Shown piece after piece: positions 55,076 through 64,000 of a stretch of DNA of 64,000 nucleotides (position 1 is the first letter of the stretch; the number at the start of each line of letters is the position of its first letter). This DNA comes from Bisporella sp. PMI_857. Taxonomy: Eukaryota > Ascomycota > Leotiomycetes > Helotiales > Helotiaceae. The stretch spans positions 248,001-312,000 of the forward strand of contig JAJSPD010000017.1 of the NCBI GenBank assembly GCA_021307315.1, given 5' to 3'. The translations under genes were made by a program, and so were the position numbers. Under the pieces are notes generated by a model. That model worked only from the letters and a program-made list of their open reading frames with translations, did no database searches and was not told the origin of the DNA.

Positions 55076-55728
55076 ATGAAAGTAACTATCTCCCTAATCG
55101 CACCTTTCCTCTCGCTCTTTTCCACCACCACCGCTCAAACAACCGAGTTCTACCTGCGTAGCATCTCCACCCACGCAGCCTACAATGGCATTCCCTTCGG
55201 CGGTGTCGGCACCGTAAATGGGATTCTCGTCGGCGGTCTCCAGCCCCTACAGACCCTCCCGGTCGGCGGGACCATGACTAGCGGCATCCTTTCCTTCCTC
55301 GAAATGGACCCTTCAGACCCAGGACCTGCATACTTCATCCATGGGACGGCTGGATCATGGATCCAGCTTGACGTCTTTGGCGTCCCTCAATCGGGATACT
55401 CACTCTCATCATCCAATATCCTGACTATTTCTGGCGGGGGGAAGTTCTATGGTATGTATAAGAATTTATTCCGCATGTAAGGGGAGGCTTGTGATGAGAG
55501 ACGACGATGAAGTTTTGTCGTGACGTTTTTGTCACAAAACGGAGTTGGCATTTCGTGGGAGATTGTGACTAACTTGACAATCCAGCATGCTCGCAAACCG
55601 CAGGAACAAACACGACCCCAGTCATTGGCGTGTTTTATAACTCCAACACTGGTGCAGTGCCTTCCGGATGCTACACAATTCAGTTAGAGGCCGTTTTCTG
55701 CACAAATGCACCAAGTGGGTGTGCGTAA
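55076..55728 (+). CDS. Small secreted cysteine-containing protein (effector-like)
   Basis: Exons 55076-55451 and 55586-55728 give 172 residues. The signal peptide MKVTISLIAPFLSLFSTTTA is followed by QTTEFYLRSISTHAAYNG. The mature part is Gly/Ser/Thr-rich and beta-like (FGGVGTVNGILVGG, SSNILTISGGGKFY). The second exon brings four cysteines (ACSQTAG, SGCYTI, AVFCTN, SGCA) and ends GCA. The 134 nt intron has GTATGT and a TGACTAAC branch region and restores phase. The start at 55076 is preferred over an in-frame upstream ATG at 55028, since the signal peptide then begins directly. No family is recognised; similar short secreted proteins are common in plant-associated ascomycetes. Confidence 0.8.
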
Positions 55729-57383
55729 CTTGGCGTGCAAGCGATGAGGATAGCGAATGCAGAATAGAGGAGTTCGCTAGAGTTTCAAGGGAGACGACGA
55801 CTCAAATGGATTTATTTTATTTAATTTCAATCTTGGAGCTGAGAGCTGGTGTTTGCTATTGTGCGCTTGGTTCGTAGTTAGTGTCTGATTTACTAGAAAT
55901 AAAGGTAGTTGAGGAATTGTGAACAAGTATGCCTGAATCCAGAAAAAAAGTCAGAGTCTCAGGATCCAACAAAGTCTATCTTTCTGCTCTAGTCATAATT
56001 CGATCTAGAATGCCGTGTCAACGGTTTAGAATTCTATTTCGAAAGGAAGAACCAAGCTCACCGAACTACAGCAAACATAGAGTCAGCAATCATTTCTAAC
56101 CGAAGCCTAGGTCCTGTTCTTGTGTGCAACACGTAACTTCATACCCCAAGCTTTCGCGCGTCCCCAAAAGCACACAAGTAGAGAGAGAATGACACAACGG
56201 CTTACTTGGCACCTAGATCCGATGACTTTGACCGCTCTCGGCGACGAAGTCTCAAGGTCTTCACCCACTTCTTGATTTCTAAATCGAGACTCTAGAATTT
56301 GATAGCTCATCAAGGCTTAAAGAAGCCCCACCGGTAGCAGAGCCCTTTTGTTCCGCCATTTAGCCACATTTCAAATGACGCGAGCGCCAGGATCGAAGAG
56401 CTCCCGAGAGACAAATCCTCGGTTTCAAGCGCTTAGACACGTCATTCTCTATCTGAATTCTTGGCTCAGTATATATGCTAAAGGCGCAATTAGACCGCGT
56501 GGCGGCAACATGCTTGTAGGTGGCTTATGTTTATGGTGGCGACATAGTGGCAGCTTGTCATGACATTAAGATGAATGTGGTGCTGGTTGGCTAAGATCAA
56601 GATCTATACGTTATTAACAGATCTGAGGACCTGCATTCGCAATAGCACAGCCATCTTACGTTAAATAAGGAGAGATTTGAAGACGGATAATAGCCGGCTA
56701 ATGAATAAGGGGCTGGAAGTATGATCCGTGGAAAGCAGCATATTATTTGACCCCTGAATTAAGAAACAGAACGAGTTGTCATGAGAAAACCTTAGCTTCC
56801 GTTCGACCTAAAAACCGCTAATTTGCAGACATAGGTAAGCCTGTTTATAGTAAAATGCTGTATTAGATCAGCGTTTCAGCATTCGAACGATATCAATAGG
56901 CCGAATTTGCATGATCGGATAAAAGGCACTAAAACTTGACAAACCGTTTACCATTCAGTTAAAATGTAGATTTATGTTCCTTTTATGTGGTAGCCTTAGG
57001 AAATTCTTAAGAGTTGACTCCGATCAAGATATAACTAAAATTTCGATAAGTAAATTCCCGGTATGAAAAGTCTCGAAATAAAGTGGTATGATTGTACATG
57101 TCCGAAAAGTTTTATCTGAATATCTTTATATCAGAAAAGTAAAGCGCTTGATTGTATTAACTCATCAACTTTGTACTGACCATTATATTGAGCTAAGTTA
57201 ACTGTTGATGATCTAGTTATCTAGAGAGCCAGGGTCATAGATTGAAGGCCTATTCAATCTAGACATAGATTGATACAACCCTAATCAATAAGTTGGTTCT
57301 ATACAAGTGAATCAGATCTCACAATATCAAAAATAGAAGTCAACGTTTTAAATCAGACAGTCCCGGATAAAGCCCGCCTAAAT

Positions 57384-57393
57384 GGCTATAGCC
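57384..57393. promoter_or_regulatory. Candidate XlnR/Xyr1-type site (palindromic)
   Basis: GGCTATAGCC matches GGC(A/T)4 on both strands. It lies 567 bp upstream of the GH11 xylanase start. Short-motif match only; low confidence. Confidence 0.25.
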
Positions 57394-57423
57394 TGAGAAT
57401 GAATGCTCAGTGCTAAGCATTGT

Positions 57424-57446
57424 GGCGTTTGTGGGGGAAACGCCCC
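57424..57446. repeat. Nested GC-rich hairpin
   Basis: GGCGTTT (57424-57430) pairs with AAACGCC (57438-57444); an alternative pairing is GGGGG with CCCCC (to 57446). It stands out in an AT-rich background. Confidence 0.5.
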
Positions 57447-57890
57447 CTGAAGACCCCTGCTGCACTCATTATGACGATGGACGCTGCCGGTATAGGGCAT
57501 CGGTAGTTTCCTATAAAGTGCCGCATGAACAAAACGTTTTAGCCAAGATGCCTGATTCGTGCGTTTAATCTCTAGCTGACGATATTTGTTTCCAAGGTTC
57601 TCCTTCGCTTGGTGTCAGATTGGGTCGAAAGGTTTGCAATAGGCAATATATGGATAAATTGAGAAAGTAAGTCTGGGGTTTGTGGGGTACGTTTACCGTT
57701 TCCAAGACGCTGGGCGAGGGATTGAGAGGTGCTATCGAAGGTCATGCGATATCAAACTTCAGAGGAGATATTCGTGTCGGCGCAACGATTTGCTAGAGGG
57801 TTGAAAGTGGAGATGTTCAATTTAAGGCTGTATCAGATTGAATCAACCGTATTTTATGAACCACTTATTTTCGTGGCGAGCGGGAGAAGC

Positions 57891-57898
57891 TATAAAAA
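57891..57898 (+). promoter_or_regulatory. TATA box of the GH11 xylanase gene
   Basis: TATAAAAA, 69 bp upstream of the ATG, the only strong TATA match near the start. The leader would be short. Confidence 0.5.
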
Positions 57899-57959
57899 CA
57901 CGATGGCTCGCTCATGAAAAAAGGCAATCAAGATCACAGTGATCACCGATATAGTCAAA

Positions 57960-58712
<753 letters not shown>

Positions 58713-59446
58713 AGCAAGAAGCACTAGACTATAGCTCTATGCCAAGAATGAGTCGTGAACAAGAGTATTTGCTATGGGATTTATGATGTGAGAGTCGAGA
58801 GGCTTGAATTTGCTACAGATGCTGGCATTTTTCTGTGTATATAGTTAAATTATGGACATGTTTGTAAATATTGCTCCAGTGCACACGTCTTGCTCGATGG
58901 GAGAACTGTCACAGGGCATATAACCCTGATGAGATCATCAACTATCACTTTCGTGTAAGTAGAAAGTATACAACAAATTCGTGTGGAGATTGAAGCTTGC
59001 CTACACCTCAGGAAACCGAATGCAACTTCAAGATAGATGGATTAATTTTTCATAGAGAACAGTATGACACATAGGCAAAGTAGACAGAGGCATGGAGAGG
59101 AGAGCACGACGAATAGTTGTCAAAGCTGATAGAGCTTATCCAGAGTAGGCAAGTGTAGGGAAGAAAAAGAAGAAACTCCCAATTGTCACTTGACATGAGG
59201 CATGGCCCAAGCACAAAAGATTGCGCTTTTGTATGTAGCTAAAGTAAAGTCAGGCTAAACCAATAAATAGATAAATATGTGGATTCAATATTCGCGAACT
59301 GTTGAAGAATGATTTGAAGAATGGCTGACATGGCAATGAAACCTCTCAGGTAGAAGCCCCTGATTCTATAGTGCATCTAACACCTATTTTGAAGTCTATG
59401 ATATACGAGCCGTTTTGTCTATGGCCATCCTGAAACTCTGTCATAT
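58713..59446. other. Convergent 3' intergenic region
   Basis: About 730 bp between the xylanase and thioredoxin reductase stop codons. Nothing recognisable. Confidence 0.45.
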
Positions 59447-60730
59447 CTACAGCAACGGGTTTGTCTTGTACTCGGGTACCACGGCATTGTTGCTTTTCTC
59501 TGCACCACTCTGCTCGAGAGGATTTTCGATATCTTCTTGCTCGGCAAGATATTTCTCTGCCTCGAGAGCAGCTATACACCCAGAACCTGCGGGCATGGTT
59601 AGTTGGCGTACACGACTAAGGAACTACTGGTGACATACCTGCACTTGTGATCGCTTGTCTGTACTTCTTATCTTGGACATCGCCTGCGGCAAAGACACCT
59701 TCAACATTTGTGTAGCTAGTACCAGGCTTAGTGATGATGTAACCATCCTCGTCCGTCTCCACTTGTCCTTTAAATAGTGCAGTAGCAGGATCGTGGCCGA
59801 CAGCATAGAAGAGCCCATTTGCCTCGACCTTCTCCTCCTTTCCTGTCTTGACATCTTTGAATACCATATGACTCATCAGACCCCTCGAATCACCGCTAAT
59901 TTCACCACCTACGGTGTTGAACTTGACCGTAACCTTTTTGTTGGCCAGCAATCTTTTCGCCATTGTCTTGCTTGCTCTGAGGACGTCTCTTCGGACTAAT
60001 ACTGTAACGTGGCTTCCATATTTGGTCAAGAAGATGGCCTCCTCAGCGGCAGAGTCACCGCCTCCAATCACAACCAAGGGTTTGTTCCTGAAAATCGGAA
60101 CTGCGCCATCGCAGACTGCACAGGCTGATATTCCACTCTGCCAGTATTTTTCCTCTCCTGGGAGATTTAATCGGCGTGCTGAAGCTCCAGTAGCAATGAT
60201 AAGTGCGTCCACAGTATGCGGCTCCTTATCTTCTTCACCCTCGGGCCAGTATCTAAAAGGACGTTTCGATAGGTCGACCTTTGATATGGTTTCGGTAATG
60301 ATTTCTGTCCCAAACTTCTCGGATTGTTTGCGCATTCCATCCTGTAAAGTTGCTGTTAGGCCAGACGACAGATGTGGCGAGGAGGAGACATACCATTAGA
60401 TCATATCCGCCAATTCCATTGGGGAAACCTGGATAGTTCTCAACGTCGGTTGTCGTAGTCAATTGTCCACCTGCGGCGATACCATTTGCGAGCATTCCTT
60501 CATATAGGACAGCTTTCAATGTTTAGCATATTTCCACCATTTTATGATATATGTACTGACGTTTTAATTCCGCTCTTGCAAGGTATACTGCAGCTGTGTG
60601 CGCGGCCGGGCCGGACCCGATGACTATTTTTTAATGTTAACGCGTGCTCATGTCTAACACCAGCCATATATCTGGGTTCTTCCTGCATGACGCGTAAAGA
60701 GAAACACTCACTGACTACCTTGCTATGCAT
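59447..60730 (-). CDS. trr1: Thioredoxin reductase (low molecular weight, NADPH-dependent)
   Basis: Exons 60730-60712, 60623-60561, 60512-60394, 60341-59639 and 59586-59447 give 347 residues. The tiny first exon encodes MHSKVV and joins [20 protein letters not shown], the FAD GxGxxA fold. The redox centre is CAVC at 141-144; the NADPH fold is [20 protein letters not shown]; the second FAD motif is [21 protein letters not shown]. The C-terminal tail ([13 protein letters not shown]) is longer than in yeast Trr1. The enzyme passes electrons from NADPH to thioredoxin and is normally essential for redox balance. Upstream of MHSKVV the frame stays open for about 65 codons and resembles a mitochondrial presequence (see findings). 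Confidence 0.96.
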
Positions 60731-61508
60731 CTTCCTCTCGGCGCTCCTGACTAGGAGGCTTGCGCTATTTGTTTGCTGCACAGGCTTTTGCTGAAAACTC
60801 GCTGCGGCAGCAATCGAGAAACCACTGCTTGAGCGCAAAGTACGTTTGAAGGCTGAGGAGAACGTTTTGGCTGTTTTTGTTGATTGTGGCGTGGAATTCA
60901 GGGCAAGGTCACACAGAGAAGGTGTGGGTCACGTAGGGAGTTTAATATATATACTCTCTTGTAGCCGTACGGTCAGAGATAATCAATCATTAATAGGGGT
61001 AGTTGCGTATTGTAAGGGAGAAGGTTCTGGTGCTTTTCGATTTCCAATTGACAGACACTTGGGCAGTTTTAGCCCCTCCATATGAAAAAGTGGGCCCAAC
61101 AGCGCAGTCCAGCCTCAGAGAGTTGGTGGTGCTGCTTTGTCAGCCAAGAAAAAAAACCCCCAGTTCACTTTGAATGACCGAGGTTCCAGGAAGTGGAAAC
61201 AGTACAAAATTCATTTCCGAGTTTATTGTAAAGGCAGGCTGTTTGAGCATAAAAATTAGTTCTAATAAAGTAAAACGACACACGGCCTTATATGCCGCAC
61301 AGTTGATATGCCGGGTGCGTATCTCCCGCGATGTCGTGATACCGTTGAAAGCTTGTCTTGTAGACTTCAATTGTTATTGGTACATTGGACTGCTGTTAAT
61401 TGCTTTTTCTGTCTATTCTTTTGTTGTATATTAACACCTCGGGATGCTATGATTTTATGTACAACGGCCAATATTGTGAATGGAACCTGTCAATCGCAGT
61501 CATAAGCT
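60731..61508. promoter_or_regulatory. Promoter region of trr1 with an in-frame non-ATG N-terminal extension
   Basis: 778 bp to the stop codon of the FAD oxidase gene. From about 60927 to 60731 (read on the minus strand) the frame is open into the trr1 ATG and encodes FSSAFKRTLRSSSGF and SFQQKPVQQTNSASLLVRSA, with no ATG. No other gene is seen. Confidence 0.4.
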
Positions 61509-63252
61509 TTATATCTTGAAGTAACCAGGTTGCAACTTCGTAAATACACCTTGAGGATCGTATTTTCGACTAATATCTCTCAATCTCTGATGACTGGTTT
61601 CCCCATATCCACGAAATACGTTTTGTTGCTTTGCCGCGTAGTTTTGGTATATCCACGGAAAGTGCAGGCCCTTCTCTTTCGCCGCCTCATTCACACGCGA
61701 TATGACAGTTGCCGCTGTCTGCATCATGATCGCATCGTCAGCGACATTGCTCCATCTGAGCGATACGTGGAAGTCTGTTTAACGTCAGTATATCAGATGG
61801 AATCTTCGTATGCCACTTACTAATAAGCGGTGCATCAGAAGCATCGATCCCAAGAGCATTACCGCCCGCCTCGCTCATGTGGGAGATAATAGCCGAGCTA
61901 ATAGGCTGGAAAACACCAACAGGAAGGACATCAGGGACTGCAATGATCTTCTCAAACTCCTCTCGTAGTATATTTCGAGCTCTATCCATAAGTTCAAAGT
62001 TATTTCGAAAAGAACATGTCCAGTATGTCTCCCTGTGACATTTAAGTACCTAGTTTCAGCAGATAAGATAAAACTAACCTAAATCCAGATGGATTATTTT
62101 CTAGTTGATCAATAGTAAGCTGAGTCAAGTTTGAGATTGTTGATGTATACGCAACCGAGGAAATATTCGTGAAAGGCTGCAAAATCGGAGGATTTATAAC
62201 TGGCTTCCCATATTCCAGCTCCGCAACTGTTGCAAAACCGCCTGCAATGGCAAGATACCCAACCGCGACAAACAAAGTTGCGTCCACATCTTCTGCATGG
62301 TTTTGAGTAAAGTCACTGAGCGCTTTTAGAACCTCAGGCGTTTTGTCATACGTCCAGGTTAAGCGGCCTCTCCAGAGGTCACCTTGGGAAAATGATTTCA
62401 AGTCAAATCTTGTGACGATGCCAAAGTTATTCCCACCTCCCCGAAGTGCCCAGAACAGATCTGGGAATGTTTGCAAGTTGACATCATGTATCTCGCCATT
62501 AGCAAAGACCACCTAACTCATAGTTAGCGCGTCGAATGGTTCAACATTTGGCCAGGCACTTCTTTCTGGACAGATGACCAGCCATGAAGTGGGAGAATAA
62601 CTACCTGATAATTATTGACATTGTCACACGCCAGGCCATAACGGCCAGAGAAGAACGAGATCCCACCACCTAAAGTTAAGCCCCCCACACCAATATCACC
62701 CACGCGACCTCCTATGACTGACAGCCCCAATGGATCAAGATGTCCGTAAACATCCATCCAGCGGTTTCCAGGCCCAACGGATACTTGCTTCCTATCGTTA
62801 GAGACGGCAATTTGCTTCAAGTTCGCAAGATCAATCGTCACACCCTCGTCAATATTCGACGCTCCAGCAAAGCAAGCATGTCCTCCGCTTTTGACTGCAA
62901 AATAGCAAGATTGGGCTTTCAGCGCTAAGATTGCCGTCGAGACTTCGGAAACATTTGTGGGAGATACTCTACATGTAGGAACGACCGAAGCTTGCTGAGT
63001 GGACCAATATTTTGACTCTTCAACAAAAACCGGATCCCCTGGAAATGAGACTCTGCCTGGAAGACGACTATTCAGAATATTACACTGCTCCTACTGTCAG
63101 CGTTCTTCTAAGCGTCTTTATCGTATCATTGACGGTCTCCAAATTTGCGACTATCTTACAGCGTTAACACAACTCGAATGCCTTATCATCAATGTGGTCC
63201 CAGCGACTTTTGAGCTATACCACGCAACCAGAAGGAAAAAAGAAAGTATCAT
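61509..63252 (-). CDS. Secreted FAD-linked oxidoreductase (FAD_binding_4 / BBE-like)
   Basis: Exons 63252-63160, 63084-62605, 62512-62079, 62032-61821 and 61774-61509 give 494 residues. The signal peptide MILSFFLLVAWYSSKVAG lies on the first exon, which splices CVNA to CNILNSRLPGRVSFPGD. The FAD domain has FAVKSGGHACFAGASNIDEG, whose His in SGGHA is the expected 8-alpha-histidyl FAD link. It continues GPGNRWMDVYGHLDP, VGGLTLGGGISFFSGRYGLA and FWALRGGGNNFGIVTRFDL. The C-terminal part joins FRETYWTC to ELMDRARNI and ends RKYDPQGVFTKLQPGYFK. The Cys of the bicovalent type is absent near NNY, so probably one covalent link. Such enzymes oxidise sugars, alcohols or natural products outside the cell; the substrate is unknown. 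Confidence 0.9.
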
Positions 63253-64000
63253 CTTTGTTACTTGCACGAATTTTGGCACCTAGTGAAAGCTCACAGAAGA
63301 CCTCTTAAGACATATACACGTTTATATATATTTAGGTACGCGGGGTAGGGCAGTCAACAAGGCATACAATACCACCGTACATGGGAAGGACTCATATCCT
63401 TGTAGGTGAGTTCAATTTCCGGCCCGTAAGGGTATTGGTAGATCATATGACAATCGCTTGGCTACCTGCAGGCAAATACAAAGCAGCTCGATGGTTGGTC
63501 CGTGATGTCGCCTGAGGAGACACGACTTGCAGCCGCATCCGGACCAAACCGCGGATCTGGATCCGAATCCACTTTTAAAATTCGACCAGAATCTCTCAAT
63601 ATACGCCCGACTGTTCCGAACCCCCCCCCCCCCCCTGATAGAAGCGAAAAAGCGACAGCATTTCGAATACGTCTTTGCATAACCTGCATCAAGAGAATAT
63701 GAGAAAGCCATGCGGACCGGTCCAGAAGCCTAGCATGACCGCAATTTGGCATCAAATCTCTCAAGAATGAAGAAAGCGATGATGCCGGAATACCAACCTA
63801 GTCATTGCTAGTGAGTTGCGGTTTTAAGGAACAGTTATAAACGAACAACCGGATTAGGCTGGACGATACACACTCAGATAATTACGAATAATCTAAGCTG
63901 AAGATATATAAATTGCAGCCTCGAGACCATGCAAGAGATAAACGCTCAAGCATCTCCTTAACGTCATTCTAGTACGCTCCGTAATGTCTAGTAATCTAAC
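63253..64000. other. Upstream region of the FAD oxidase gene, to the window end
   Basis: About 750 bp with a C15 homopolymer at 63621-63635. Frames across it on either strand are low-complexity artefacts (glycine or proline runs). No complete gene is visible. Confidence 0.45.

Larger units (their letters stand above)
55729..57959. other. AT-rich intergenic region upstream of the xylanase gene
   Basis: 2.2 kb, TA-rich and stop-dense, with no supported gene. Around 57370-57450 a cluster of inverted repeats is embedded: GGCTATAGCC (57384-57393), and GGCGTTT/AAACGCC arms (57424-57444) with a nested GGGGG/CCCCC pair. The rest shows no recognisable repeat element. Confidence 0.5.

Noticed and set aside
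62042..62078. Apparent frame change in the FAD oxidase gene
   Set aside because: Explained by a 46 nt intron ending at CACAG, which yields FRETYWTC as in the family.
63412..63764. Glycine- or proline-rich frames across the C15 tract
   Set aside because: Frame openness is due to homopolymer and GC-rich sequence; no protein signal.

Overview
The window reads as nuclear DNA of a filamentous ascomycete. Most genes are split by 45-60 bp introns with GTANGT donors, CTAAC-type branch sites and YAG acceptors. Gene content also fits: HET domain, purine nucleoside permease, GtaA-type glutaminase and several secreted plant-polysaccharide enzymes. A plant-associated or saprotrophic member of the Leotiomycetes is my best guess, but the class is inference. 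All exon structures below were derived by hand from reading frames, splice motifs and family continuity; nearly all close in frame.

Layout. 1-547: 5' half of an RlmA/Rlm1-type MADS-box factor (minus), preceded by a 4.7 kb gene-free region with polypurine tracts and a perfect palindrome made of two MADS sites. 5.3-15.1 kb: housekeeping block with TAF1 (minus), a D-serine dehydratase/D-threonine aldolase-like enzyme (plus), actin-related protein ARP4 (minus) and an LRR-protein kinase (plus). 15.3-21.7 kb: NUP-type purine nucleoside permease (minus), HET-domain protein (plus), GH105 (plus). 22.9-29.3 kb: an orphan repeat protein (minus), a heavily decayed NAD-malic enzyme (minus) and another decayed frame. 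29.5-35.9 kb: BuGZ/ZNF207-type zinc-finger gene with a one-base frameshift, a possible small gene, and GH115 alpha-glucuronidase. 36.5-45.4 kb: UVRAG/Vps38 (minus), RAE1/GLE2 relic with two nonsense codons (minus), adenine phosphoribosyltransferase (plus), multi-pass membrane protein (plus). 45.9-53.1 kb: GtaA-like secreted glutaminase (minus), FAD monooxygenase with two in-frame TAG codons (minus), helical orphan (minus). 55.1-63.3 kb: small secreted cysteine protein (plus), GH11 xylanase (plus), thioredoxin reductase (minus), secreted FAD-linked oxidase (minus).

How it works together. There is no single biosynthetic cluster. Core chromatin, transcription and trafficking genes are interspersed with secreted enzymes: GH105 (pectin fragments), GH115 and GH11 (glucuronoxylan), glutaminase and an FAD oxidase.

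The most notable theme is gene decay. Malic enzyme, RAE1 and the FAD monooxygenase all carry nonsense codons. Those whose ancestral codon can be inferred are CpA to TpA, or TpG to TpA on the other strand. That is the signature of repeat-induced point mutation. The TAG-at-tryptophan cases would also be restored by fungal A-to-I mRNA editing (UAG read as UGG).
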